A stretch of 64,000 bases of DNA from contig JAKCFM010000001.1 of the NCBI GenBank assembly GCA_025041195.1, positions 1,426,001 to 1,490,000 of the forward strand, read 5' to 3'. This DNA is from Halobacteriales archaeon YIM A00013. Its GTDB lineage: Archaea; Halobacteriota; Halobacteria; Halobacteriales; Haloarculaceae. The notes below the pieces were generated by a model. The model worked only from the letters and a program-made list of their open reading frames with translations, searched no databases and had not been told where the DNA came from. Position numbers and translations under genes: made by a program. Below, piece after piece: positions 8,721-17,031 of the stretch (position 1 is its first letter; every line of letters starts with the position of its first letter).

Positions 8721-9716
8721 ATGGAGACGAGGAAGGTTCAGGTAACTGGTGGATCCACATACACGGTTTCATTGCCGAAGGACTGGGCGACCGAGAACGA
8801 CATTTCGGCCGGGAGCGTCGTCGAATTCTATCCCGAAGACGACTCTCTCTTGTTATTACCCCAGGACGAACAAGAGCGAACGGAGGGTGAACTCGACATT
8901 ACCGGGATTGACGGTGTCGAACTGATGCGCATGGTTACGACGATGTACGTAAGCGGTTTTGACATCATCACACTCACCGCGAGTCGGATTACTGCTGCAC
9001 AGCGTCGGTCGATCAGGTCGGCCTCACAGCGACTTGTCGGGCTGGAGGTAATCGGAGAGACGAGCGAGAAAGTCTCACTCCAAGATCTTCTCGATTCGTC
9101 GGAGCTGTCGGTGACCAACGCAATCACTCGCATGCGATTGGTTTCGTTGAGCATGCTCTCGGACGCGGTGACTGCGCTCATTGAGAATGACAACGACCTC
9201 GCCACTGACGTTATCGAACGCGATGACGATGTCGACCGACTATGGTCGATGGTATCGCGGGTGTTCCGATCGGTGCTCCGAGATCCGGGGTCTGCTACGG
9301 ACGTTGGCTTGCCGCGTGAGACGTGTTTCGACTATCACTCAAGCGCTCGCCAGCTTGAACGGGTTGGCGACCACGCAGCAAAGATCGCGAATCTATCGCT
9401 AGATCTCGATGCAATCCCGTCAGAAGCTGCCGATGGGATCGTCGAGCTGAGGACCGAAGCGATGACAGCCGTCGAGAAAGCGATGGAAGCACTGCTTGAG
9501 GACGATACCGAAACGGCGACACGGCTTGGCACCAACGCCCGTGAACACGTCCGAGAGATCGATACACTCGCACGGGAAGTCGACGACAGCATCCGCGGAC
9601 TCGACCCACAGCCGGCGCAGTTGCTCGGGCTGATCGTGGATTCGCTCTCTCGGAGTGCAGATTACGGCGGAAACATCGCCGAGACGGCACTCCAGAACGC
9701 AGCACCAAAACCGTAG
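8721..9716 (+). CDS. AbrB/SpoVT DNA-binding domain fused to PhoU domains
   Basis: A 331-residue protein. Residues 1-45 form a SpoVT/AbrB-type swapped-hairpin (TRKVQVTGGSTYTVSLPKDW and the following SAGSVVEFY), a DNA-binding fold. The rest is helical and carries two PhoU-type bundles, with LERVGDHAAKI and LSRSADYGGNIAE as the metal-site motifs. This archaeal architecture suggests a phosphate-responsive transcription regulator. It is divergent from the plain PhoU at 7746-8426, so the two may be regulated together. The next gene, eS8, is on the opposite strand 7 bases away. Confidence 0.88.
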   Translation: METRKVQVTGGSTYTVSLPKDWATENDISAGSVVEFYPEDDSLLLLPQDEQERTEGELDITGIDGVELMRMVTTMYVSGFDIITLTASRITAAQRRSIRSASQRLVGLEVIGETSEKVSLQDLLDSSELSVTNAITRMRLVSLSMLSDAVTALIENDNDLATDVIERDDDVDRLWSMVSRVFRSVLRDPGSATDVGLPRETCFDYHSSARQLERVGDHAAKIANLSLDLDAIPSEAADGIVELRTEAMTAVEKAMEALLEDDTETATRLGTNAREHVREIDTLAREVDDSIRGLDPQPAQLLGLIVDSLSRSADYGGNIAETALQNAAPKP

Positions 9717-9723
9717 GTGTGTT

Positions 9724-10098
9724 TCAGTTCGAATCGAGGACGGCGTTGACCTGGCCGCTCTGACCCGGTCGCGACGTCACACGGGCGCGCCCTTCAGCCG
9801 TTTCGATGATGGCACCCTTGGTGATAATGTTCCGTCGAACGTAGTTGGGGTTCGCACTGTTCTCGATCACGTTTTCGATCGTTGCCGTGACGACGCCGTC
9901 GTCGGTGGCAACGTTGGCGCGATCCGTTGAGAGCGCACGCGTTTTCGTTTCGCCACCACGCGCCTCAACAACCTTCAGTGAGGGTTCGCCGACGCGGGTC
10001 TCCGTTGGGGAGTGACCCAGTTCGTGCAGTCGTTTTTTCCGTACCGAAACCCGTCGGCCACCGGTTCGCTTCTTCGGGGATCGCCCCTGGTCTTTCAT
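9724..10098 (-). CDS. rps8e: 30S ribosomal protein eS8 (S8e)
   Basis: A 124-residue protein, the normal archaeal length. The N-terminal MKDQGRSPKKRTGGRR and central ETRVGEPSLKVVEARGG are diagnostic, as is the C-terminal GRARVTSRPGQSGQVNA. It is an archaeal/eukaryotic small-subunit protein. The start is set at the ATG at 10098, where the family N-terminus begins; longer readings upstream have no homology. It stands alone rather than in a ribosomal operon, with the divergent DUF2240 gene starting 94 bases away. Confidence 0.96.
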   Translation of the reverse strand: MKDQGRSPKKRTGGRRVSVRKKRLHELGHSPTETRVGEPSLKVVEARGGETKTRALSTDRANVATDDGVVTATIENVIENSANPNYVRRNIITKGAIIETAEGRARVTSRPGQSGQVNAVLDSN

Positions 10099-10192
10099 AC
10101 CGCTATCCAGCCCGGAGACACACTTGAAATGCTCGGTCCGACGTGGCCACGTTTCGACAAGGTTAGCACCCTGGACACGAGCAGTTTCATCG

Positions 10193-10651
10193 ATGAGCCT
10201 GTCGATCACCGTTGGAGCGCCGTTTCACGCAGCTGGACGCGACCGCCTCGGAGAAAGCGAGTTCGTCGTCGCTCTGTCGCTCGATCGAGACTGGTTTTCT
10301 CCAGATCAGGCAAAGCGGCTGATCGACGTGGCCGTCGTCGATGGACTGCTCGAACGCGACGATGATCAGCTCACGCTCACGTTCGATCCTGAACCGGTTC
10401 CGGACGCGTTCAGCCCTGACGAATCCATTCTCCGACAACGAACCACCTTCGAACGCGTACTCGATCGGCGTACAACCGAAGCCGACGCGTCGAAACGGGA
10501 GGTCGTCGCGGCGATCAACGAACTCCAGGCCACACTTGGAGTTACCACAGATGCCGCTGCAGTGCTGTATGCACACCGAAATGGCCACGATGTCAAAGAG
10601 CTGGCTGCTGGAGTCCGCTCGGAGCTAACACACGAGCTCACAGGCGAATAA
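10193..10651 (+). CDS. DUF2240 family protein
   Basis: A 152-residue protein from the ATG at 10193, chosen because the MSLSITVGAPFHAAG opening matches the usual start of DUF2240 proteins. The first 70 residues look like a winged-helix fold (FSPDQAKRLIDVAVVDGLLERDDDQLTLTF) and the C-terminal half is helical, ending ELAAGVRSELTHE. The family is archaeal and has no established function. It is divergently placed to eS8, a common haloarchaeal arrangement. Confidence 0.8.
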   Translation: MSLSITVGAPFHAAGRDRLGESEFVVALSLDRDWFSPDQAKRLIDVAVVDGLLERDDDQLTLTFDPEPVPDAFSPDESILRQRTTFERVLDRRTTEADASKREVVAAINELQATLGVTTDAAAVLYAHRNGHDVKELAAGVRSELTHELTGE

Positions 10652-10742
10652 CATCATTTTTGCAACACCCATCTATCCATTAATATTGGACAAACCGAAT
10701 GTATGTTGTAGAAAGAGTCCGTGGGTACGGTGGGTTTCGAGA

Positions 10743-11402
10743 GTGAAATACTGTGATCTGCGACTCCATCAACCAGACTGGATGATCCATCCAATAGGAC
10801 GGTTCATCCGAGACGGTGATGTGGTTCAGTACGACGAGTTAGTGACGTGGAACCTTCATCCAGAACTGTCGGTTGAATATGAGCTGTTCTACGTGGAGTT
10901 GACGGATATAGCGAGCTACTGCCGTGCGCTTGAGACGATCGATACGATCGAATGGTATCGAACGGTTCGACTCGACGACCGGTCGCTGTTCGTTCTTGTC
11001 TGTCAACAACTACGTGAGCGACTGCTCGCGCTTCGGAAGACATTTGCCCGGCTACAGATCGTCGTTGTTCCGCCGGTCGTGTACGATACGGACGCCGTGA
11101 TGGAGTTCACGGTGATCGGTGAACAAAACGCACTGCAGACGCTCATCGAAAGCGTTCCAGGCGTGACCGTTCTCGACACAGGGGGACTTGAGACGTACGA
11201 CCGGCCGGCGATCGACAGTACCGCTTCGGTGACCGATCGGCAACTGGAGATGCTCGAAACTGCTGTCAGGATGGGATATTATGCCGTTCCTCGCGAGGCG
11301 TCGCTAGCCGATGTGGCGACGGCACTTGAGTGTGCAAAAAGCACCGTATCAGTGACGTTACGCAAGGCTGAGTCAACCATTATCCGATCGGCACTCACCT
11401 GA
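10743..11402 (+). CDS. HTH-10 (bacterio-opsin activator-like) transcription regulator
   Basis: A 219-residue protein from a GTG at 10743, placed there because these regulators begin K-Y-x-D-x-R-L-x-Q-P-x-W-M-x-H-P. An earlier GTG/ATG would add residues without homology. The N-terminal 150 residues are the mixed sensor-like domain found with HTH-10. The C-terminal HTH_10 domain begins at TDRQLEMLETAVRMGYY and includes the recognition helix ALECAKSTVSVTLRKAE. This is the DNA-binding domain of Bat. Ligand and targets are unknown; the next gene, a Tat-exported amidohydrolase, converges on it. Confidence 0.88.
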   Translation: MKYCDLRLHQPDWMIHPIGRFIRDGDVVQYDELVTWNLHPELSVEYELFYVELTDIASYCRALETIDTIEWYRTVRLDDRSLFVLVCQQLRERLLALRKTFARLQIVVVPPVVYDTDAVMEFTVIGEQNALQTLIESVPGVTVLDTGGLETYDRPAIDSTASVTDRQLEMLETAVRMGYYAVPREASLADVATALECAKSTVSVTLRKAESTIIRSALT

Positions 11403-11424
11403 TCGACAACACTGCGGGCGATTT

Positions 11425-12429
11425 TTACAGCAACTGTTGGATGTTTTGATAGCGGATCGCGGCCCATTGGTTGCGAGAAAGATCGAACGTCTCGAACAGT
11501 GCAAACTGATCGACTGCGTTGCTCGTCGAGAGTTTGTCGGTCCCGAACATGAGATGCTCCGCATGCGTTGTGAGAAATGTCTGTGCGAACGACCTGTCGC
11601 GTGTGAGTGCGTTCCAGCCAGACCCTCCGGAGAGGTCGCCATACAGGTTGTCGTACTGGGTGAGCAGTCGTGGAACTGGACCGCCAGAATCGACCGAGTT
11701 CGTGGGATAGCCGCCGAACTGTGCGGGGTTTTTCGAGAGCTGTGACCACCAGCCAGGGCCGTGTGCGATGAACGTCGTGTCAGGGTACGATTCAAGCATC
11801 GATTCGAACGCCCCCAATCCGATCTCGTCGGTCGCGTTCATCTCATCCATGTGAAACAGCAAGGGGACGTTATGGCTCGCACAGAGTTCATACACGGCGT
11901 GCATGTAGTCGTGATCGATCGGTAGCGGTGCTTTGAGCTCGCCGACCCCTTTTGCTCCCGCGTCGAGGTACGTGTTGATTCGCGTCTGGAGCCGATCGAG
12001 CCCAAACCGTTCGATCTGCTGTGGGCCGACCGACGCGAACGGAATGAGTCGATCAGGATGGGAAGCAACCTCACGGAGTACCCACCAGCTAGGGATTGGA
12101 TACGACCATGCTGTGGGTGATTCCAGTGGATGGACGATTGCTTTGTCCACACCGTGTTCATCCATCCAGTCGATCGCCGCGTCCGTTTGGAACGGTTCGC
12201 GACCGAACGCTGGTTCGGGCGTCAGATGGATGTGGACGTCGATTAACGGCAGTTCAGCCGGCTGTACGTCACCGTCAGAAGCGTTCGAGTCGGACGGTGT
12301 CGTTGCGTCCTCGCTTGAGGACTGCGTGGTAGCACCGTCCTCGTCCGCCGAACAGCCTGCAAGCCCAACGGCTGTGGCCCCACCGAGCAACGTGAGTGCC
12401 TCCCGGCGAGTGACTCCTTCTCGTACCAT
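11425..12429 (-). CDS. Tat-exported lipoprotein of the amidohydrolase (TIM-barrel) family
   Basis: A 334-residue protein from the ATG at 12429. A twin-arginine motif TRREALTLLGG is followed by a hydrophobic stretch and the lipobox LAGC, so it is folded in the cytoplasm, exported by Tat and probably lipid-anchored outside. A Ser/Asp/Thr-rich linker follows (residues about 30-60). The catalytic domain shows the amidohydrolase-2 metal ligands: DVHIH, LLFHMDEMN, FIAHGPG and FGTDKL. The family includes decarboxylases and hydrolases; the substrate is unknown. The export is unusual for this family, most members being cytoplasmic. Confidence 0.85.
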   Translation of the reverse strand: MVREGVTRREALTLLGGATAVGLAGCSADEDGATTQSSSEDATTPSDSNASDGDVQPAELPLIDVHIHLTPEPAFGREPFQTDAAIDWMDEHGVDKAIVHPLESPTAWSYPIPSWWVLREVASHPDRLIPFASVGPQQIERFGLDRLQTRINTYLDAGAKGVGELKAPLPIDHDYMHAVYELCASHNVPLLFHMDEMNATDEIGLGAFESMLESYPDTTFIAHGPGWWSQLSKNPAQFGGYPTNSVDSGGPVPRLLTQYDNLYGDLSGGSGWNALTRDRSFAQTFLTTHAEHLMFGTDKLSTSNAVDQFALFETFDLSRNQWAAIRYQNIQQLL

Positions 12430-12650
12430 GCGTGAGTGTATCATATCACCGACCGTAAGCTGTCCGAACGACCATGCAATCAATCACGTTTTCGCGAAAT
12501 GACGGATTGACGCGTTCGAACGACAGTTCGACGACGCTGGCGACCGAGCGGACGCACTACTGGAAAATGTCTTCGAAACCCTCGATTTCGGGAGGGTAGT
12601 AGCTGCAGTCCACGGTGAGAACGACCGTCGAACGCTCCGTTGAGGCCACC
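12430..12650. other. Intergenic stretch with no recognised feature
   Basis: 221 bases between the amidohydrolase start and the ilvE stop, both on the minus strand. It contains no open frame with protein-like composition that I trust and no clear repeat. The amidohydrolase promoter should lie in the left part. Confidence 0.5.
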
Positions 12651-13586
12651 TCAGTCTTCGACGTAGTAGAACCAGTCGTCGTGGTCGTCGACGCGTCGTT
12701 CCACACAGTCGAAGAAGGCGCTCTGGAGCTCCTCAGTGACAGGGCCGCGAGTGCCGGTGCCGATTTCGGTGTCGTCAACGGATCTGATCGGCGTGACCTC
12801 CGCTGCGCTGCCGGTGAAGAACAGCTCATCGGCAGTGTAGAGCTCGCCACGGCTGATCGAGGCCGAATCGTGCACCGTATAGCCCATTTCACGGGCGAGC
12901 GTGATCACCGACCGGCGGGTGATACCGTCCAAAATGCTCTCTGCGAGGCCGGGCGTGTAGATCTCGCCGTCCCGGACGAGAAAGACGTTCTCGCCGGGCC
13001 CTTCGGCAACGTTCCCCTCTTTGTTGAGAACAATCGCCTCAACGTAGCCGTTTCTGCGGGCTTCTTCGCCTGCGAGCATGCTGTTGACGTAGAGGCCTGT
13101 CGTTTTGGCGTTCGTCGGGATCTGACTGGACGCGTGCTTTCGCCACGAGGAGATCATCACGTCGACGCCGTTTTCCAGCGCCTCCTCGCCGAGATACTTC
13201 CCCCACGGCCAGCACGCGATCGCCACGTCCGTCGGACAGCCCGCCGGACTGACCCCGAGGCTGTCGTAGCCGTAGTAGGCGATCGGACGGATATAACACG
13301 ATTCGAGATCCTGGCGGCGGATCAGCTCGACCGTCGCCTCGGTGAGCTCCTCCGGTGAGAATTCGATCTCCATATCGTAGGGCTTTGCCGACTCGTACAG
13401 CCGATCCAGATGCTCTTCCCACCGGAAGATCGCTGGCCCGTGTTCTGTCTCATAACACCGAACCCCCTCGAACACACCACTGCCGTAGTGGAGTCCGTGG
13501 GTCAACACGTGAATCTGTGCGTCGTCCCAGTCGACGAACTCCCCGTTCATCCATATCGTATCGACATCCATATCCGCGAAACTCAT
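12651..13586 (-). CDS. ilvE: Branched-chain amino acid aminotransferase
   Basis: A 311-residue class IV PLP-dependent aminotransferase making Leu, Ile and Val from their 2-oxo acids. Typical blocks are HVLTHGLHYGSGVFEGVR, YIRPIAYYGYDSLGV, the PLP lysine in NAKTTGLYVN, VAEGPGENVFLV and GITRRSVITLA, with FTGSAAEV closing the cofactor site. The start at 13586 gives a short acidic lead before IWMNGEFV; an internal ATG at 13571 is also possible. ilvD lies elsewhere in this window at 40462-42186. Confidence 0.96.
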   Translation of the reverse strand: MSFADMDVDTIWMNGEFVDWDDAQIHVLTHGLHYGSGVFEGVRCYETEHGPAIFRWEEHLDRLYESAKPYDMEIEFSPEELTEATVELIRRQDLESCYIRPIAYYGYDSLGVSPAGCPTDVAIACWPWGKYLGEEALENGVDVMISSWRKHASSQIPTNAKTTGLYVNSMLAGEEARRNGYVEAIVLNKEGNVAEGPGENVFLVRDGEIYTPGLAESILDGITRRSVITLAREMGYTVHDSASISRGELYTADELFFTGSAAEVTPIRSVDDTEIGTGTRGPVTEELQSAFFDCVERRVDDHDDWFYYVED

Positions 13587-13737
13587 AGTCTACTCTCAGT
13601 TTGGGGGGGTAATGAGTGTTGGCGGTTTTTGCGACGCATTGTGAATCGTTCTCATGATCGTGGCGTGTGGCTCCCAGACCGACACCTCCGTTGCCAGGGT
13701 TGGAAGGTTCTTAACTGGCGGGCCCAATACGCCGATA

Positions 13738-14889
13738 ATGAACGGTAACGAGTTCGGACGACTGTTTCAGGTGACGACGTACGGCGAAAGCCACGGCCCA
13801 TCGATGGGTGTGACGGTGTCAGGCTGTCCTGCGGGTCTTGAGCTAACGGCTGCGGATATCCAGCGGGAACTCGATCGGCGAAAGCCCGGCCAGTCAATGA
13901 TTACGACCAGCCGAAACGAACCGGACGCCGTCGAAATCCACAGCGGACTGCAGGACGGTGTCACCACGGGAACGCCGATCGGAATGACGATTCAGAACAA
14001 AGATTCCCGATCTGGGAAATACGAGCCGTTTATCACCGCGCCACGGCCCAGTCACGGTGATTTTACCTACTCGGCGAAGTTTGGAACGCGCAACTGGGGT
14101 GGCGGTGGGCGCTCCTCGGCACGCGAAACCGTCAACTGGGTCGCTGCGGGTGCAATTGCACAGAAAATCCTCGAACAGGAAGGAATCACGATCGGGGCAC
14201 ACGTCAATCAGATCGGGGAGATATCCGCACCGTCAGTGACGTTCGATCAGCTGTTGGCCACTGCCGATGAGAATCCGGTGCGGTGTGCCCACCCGGAAAC
14301 CGCAGACCGAATGCAAGCGAAAATTGAGGAGTATCAGGAGGCTGGCGATTCGATCGGCGGCTCGATCTACTTCGAGGCACGCGGTGTTCCTCGCGGACTC
14401 GGCGCGCCGCGATTCGATTCGATTCCTGCCCGGTTGGGCCAGGCGTTGCTCGCCGTTCCGGCGGCGACAGGCTTCGAATTCGGGCTCGGTCGCGAGGCCA
14501 GAACCTACACCGGGAGTGAGCGCAACGAGGACTGGACGTTTGACGAGGACGGCGATCCAATCCCGGTTGGTAACGACCATGGCGGCATTCAGGGAGGGAT
14601 CACGACCGGTCAGCCTATTTTTGGCGAGCTGACACTTCACGCACCAACCTCGATTCCACAGTCACAGTCCACCGTGGACTGGGAGACCGGCGAACAGGCG
14701 GAGATCCAGGTGATTGGTCGACACGATCCCGTGTTGCCACCGCGTGGCGTCCCGGTCGTTGAGGCGATGGTGGCACTCACGCTGGTCGATTTCCTGTTAC
14801 TCGGCGGGCACGTCAATCCGGATCGGCTGGACGGACAGCTCGGTGAGTACGACACACCGTATCACCCACAATCGCCGAAAAACGAGTGA
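13738..14889 (+). CDS. aroC: Chorismate synthase
   Basis: A 383-residue protein catalysing the last shikimate step, EPSP to chorismate, with reduced FMN. The family signatures are all visible: GESHGPSMGVTVSGCPAG near the start, RPSHGDFTYSAKFG, GGGRSSARETVNWVAAGA, and the C-terminal RHDPVLPPRGVPVVEAM. The start is at ATG 13738, where the conserved MNGNEFGRLFQ begins; an ATG at 13654 would add 28 residues without homology. Downstream is a small membrane protein on the other strand. Confidence 0.97.
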   Translation: MNGNEFGRLFQVTTYGESHGPSMGVTVSGCPAGLELTAADIQRELDRRKPGQSMITTSRNEPDAVEIHSGLQDGVTTGTPIGMTIQNKDSRSGKYEPFITAPRPSHGDFTYSAKFGTRNWGGGGRSSARETVNWVAAGAIAQKILEQEGITIGAHVNQIGEISAPSVTFDQLLATADENPVRCAHPETADRMQAKIEEYQEAGDSIGGSIYFEARGVPRGLGAPRFDSIPARLGQALLAVPAATGFEFGLGREARTYTGSERNEDWTFDEDGDPIPVGNDHGGIQGGITTGQPIFGELTLHAPTSIPQSQSTVDWETGEQAEIQVIGRHDPVLPPRGVPVVEAMVALTLVDFLLLGGHVNPDRLDGQLGEYDTPYHPQSPKNE

Positions 14890-14895
14890 ACTCGG

Positions 14896-15102
14896 TTACC
14901 AGTACGGCGTCGACCGGACAACGCTCGATCGGACGCCGAGCGCGACCGCACCAGCGATACTGAGCAGGACGATCCCGATTGTCGGGATGGCCGCGGCTGC
15001 GTGTGTTCCCGTGAGCGTGCTCGAAAGCGTGACCAGTGATCCGATTGCGCTAAGAGCAATCACCAGCACGACGAGTCCGCCAAGCAGTCGTGTGCGTTCC
15101 AT
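14896..15102 (-). CDS. Small two-helix membrane protein
   Basis: A 68-residue protein with hydrophobic segments at about residues 8-28 and 38-57 and charged ends. I do not recognise a family. It converges on aroC with 6 bases between stops and is divergent from 15203-15919. The compact placement and proper ATG support it being real, but nothing in the sequence tells its role. Confidence 0.6.
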   Translation of the reverse strand: MERTRLLGGLVVLVIALSAIGSLVTLSSTLTGTHAAAAIPTIGIVLLSIAGAVALGVRSSVVRSTPYW

Positions 15103-15202
15103 GGTAGTGCGTCACTGCGCTGGACAATTTACGTTTCGGCTTGTGGCGAGGCGGCCAGCGAGCTTCCAACACGATAAAGCCCGCTTCGAACGGAGCTAGC
15201 CC

Positions 15203-15919
15203 ATGACAACGGTCGCTGTGCTGTGTGATCCACCACAAGCGGGAGCTGTCCTCACGGGACTGACCGGAACTGCGTCGCCACTCTCCGAGGAGGGAGCTGT
15301 CACGCTGTACACTGCGCTGTTGCGTGACAGCTGCCGAGCCGTAGAACGGAGCGGTGGGGAGCTGCTCGTCAACTACCGGGAGCGTACAGACAATGCCGAA
15401 GCGACGGTCCGATCGCTCGTCGAGCCCGCGCTCGATGCACTCGATGACGTCAGATTCGAACGCCAGGTTGGGAGTGTGTTTTCCTCTCGTGCCGGCAACA
15501 CGGCAACACACCTGCTGAAGCGGGAACAACAGGATTCGGTCGCGATCACAACGCCCGAAGCAGCGTTGCTCTCACGATCGCAGATAGACGCCGCGGCGAT
15601 GAAACTCCGGCAATCAGCGGTCGTCCTCGGTCCTGCATCCCGAGGGCGGGTGTACTACGCCGGCTTTCACGACCCGATCGACTTCGAGGCCGCCTTCGAT
15701 TCGCCAGCGATCGAAACGCTCACTGATCGAGCGAGTACGACCGGTCGCGACGTGGATTTCATCGAGCAGTCCTCGCTCCTCGAAACACAGGACGATCTCT
15801 CGGGGGTGGTTGCACAGCTGCGCGCCAGACGACAGGCGGACCGACTCGTCCCACCACATACGATGGCGGCGATCGATGAGTTGGGTCTCGGCGACACTGG
15901 ATCGCTGGCCGACCGTTAA
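15203..15919 (+). CDS. Probable GT-A-fold nucleotidyl/glycosyltransferase-like protein (DUF2064-like)
   Basis: A 238-residue cytoplasmic protein. The order of an N-terminal AVLCDPP segment, the helix LYTALLRDSCRAVERSGGELLVNYR, a middle VFSSRAGNTATHLL and GPASRGRVYYAGF resembles the DUF2064/CofC-like group of GT-A-fold proteins, which carry nucleotide-sugar or GTP-using transferases. The family PGxxKTR nucleotide loop is not obvious, so activity is doubtful. The stop codon overlaps the AT-rich promoter element of the following tRNA. Confidence 0.5.
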   Translation: MTTVAVLCDPPQAGAVLTGLTGTASPLSEEGAVTLYTALLRDSCRAVERSGGELLVNYRERTDNAEATVRSLVEPALDALDDVRFERQVGSVFSSRAGNTATHLLKREQQDSVAITTPEAALLSRSQIDAAAMKLRQSAVVLGPASRGRVYYAGFHDPIDFEAAFDSPAIETLTDRASTTGRDVDFIEQSSLLETQDDLSGVVAQLRARRQADRLVPPHTMAAIDELGLGDTGSLADR

Positions 15920-15927
15920 TAATTAAA
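15916..15927 (+). promoter_or_regulatory. TATA-box candidate for tRNA-Ser
   Basis: The AT-only stretch TTAATAATTAAA lies 32-43 bases upstream of the mature tRNA 5' end, the position expected for an archaeal box A with a short leader. It overlaps the stop codon of the preceding gene. Confidence 0.65.
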
Positions 15928-15930
15928 GGA

Positions 15931-15965
15931 CCCCACCGGTAAGGAGTAGTACGGATGCGGTGGGG
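15931..15965 (+). repeat. Inverted copy of the tRNA-Ser acceptor strand
   Basis: CCCCACCG at 15931-15938 is the reverse complement of CGGTGGGG at 15958-15965, which includes the tRNA 5' acceptor strand. The same sequence extended to CCCCACCGGTA recurs as a direct repeat at 16034-16044, the tRNA 3' end. The left copy may lie upstream of the transcription start. Confidence 0.6.
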
Positions 15966-16041
15966 TGGCGGAGTGGACTAACGCGCCTGTCTTGAAAACA
16001 GGTGGCCTATGGCCTCATGGGTTCGAATCCCATCCCCACCG
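15959..16041 (+). tRNA. tRNA-Ser (anticodon UGA)
   Basis: 83 bases folding as a class II tRNA. The acceptor GGTGGGG pairs with CCCCACC at 16034-16040, discriminator G. The anticodon stem CCTGT/ACAGG encloses CTTGAAA with anticodon TGA at 15993-15995. A long variable arm is present (GGCC..GGCC) and the T arm is ATGGG-TTCGAAT-CCCAT. CCA is not encoded and there is no intron. Confidence 0.96.
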
Positions 16042-16146
16042 GTACCAGTTTTTGTGACCGCGTGGTTGCTCCAACACCGTTCCCCTGTTCGAAGTCGAGA
16101 GCGACGCATTGGGTGGGTTTTTCCGGACTCGGACCAATTGACGGCT

Positions 16147-16959
16147 ATGCGAGTTGGCATCGTCGCACAGCAACAGAAACCCCGTGCTACCGCCCTTGCT
16201 ACTGAGCTCACCCGGTCGATAGACGATGCTGTCGTCGACGAAACGACGGCCACAACGATTGACGCACCTGGCATCGAAATCGACGAAATGGGCGGGTGCG
16301 ATCTCGTCGTCAGTATTGGCGGCGATGGAACGTTCTTGTTCGCTGCAAGGGGAATCGGTGCCACACCGATAATGGGCGTTAATCTGGGCGAGGTTGGATT
16401 TCTCAACGCAACACCCCCGGACGATGCGCTCGAAACCGTCCAGGAAACGATTCATGCGCTCGAATCGGCCACACAACCCCCACTCCAGCCCGTCCCCAGG
16501 CTGTTGGGAGTGACCACCGACTGGACGCTGCCCCCAGCACTCAACGAGGTTGCCATCATGGCACCCCGTCGAGGACCACCAACGGAGCTATCCTTTGCGA
16601 TCGAGGTGGATGGCGATCAGTACACCTGCGATCGGGCAGATGGAATTATCATCGCGACGCCAACCGGCTCGACAGCGTACAATCTGAGCGAAACCGGGCC
16701 GCTTGTTCATCCGACCGTTGACGGGCTCGTGATCACACAGATGAGCGCCGCTGGGGGCATGCCACCGCTCGTGGTCGACAGCGACGCCTGCGTGAAAATC
16801 ACTGCTCGTGGCCCTGGTGACGTGGTTGCCGTCAGCGATGGGCGGGCAAAGCACACCGAGGCAGCGCCACTGTCACTTGCGGTCTCGACCGACGCGCCAC
16901 CGGTCAGGATCGCCGGCCCGGAGATTGACTTTTTTGGTGCACTCAGCAAATTGGAATGA
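16147..16959 (+). CDS. nadK: NAD kinase (ATP/polyphosphate)
   Basis: A 270-residue enzyme making NADP from NAD. The nucleotide site SIGGDGTFLFAARG with the catalytic Asp, NLGEVGFLN, the ALNEVAIMAP loop and the GIIIATPTGSTAYNLS motif are diagnostic of the NadK family. The ATG at 16147 gives the standard start MRVGIVAQ; the frame is open upstream into the tRNA but that part is not coding. The next gene is mptA on the same strand, 72 bases on. Confidence 0.95.
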   Translation: MRVGIVAQQQKPRATALATELTRSIDDAVVDETTATTIDAPGIEIDEMGGCDLVVSIGGDGTFLFAARGIGATPIMGVNLGEVGFLNATPPDDALETVQETIHALESATQPPLQPVPRLLGVTTDWTLPPALNEVAIMAPRRGPPTELSFAIEVDGDQYTCDRADGIIIATPTGSTAYNLSETGPLVHPTVDGLVITQMSAAGGMPPLVVDSDACVKITARGPGDVVAVSDGRAKHTEAAPLSLAVSTDAPPVRIAGPEIDFFGALSKLE

Positions 16960-17031
16960 GACAAATGCGCGTGGTTGATGTGGACAAATAATTCGCAACC
17001 CCTATTCGGTCCAAACTCCTCGTTGTTGTTA

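Noticed and set aside
13611-13620. Second G-run (seven G) near ilvE
   Set aside because: It lies upstream of the ilvE start in non-coding DNA and disrupts no frame.
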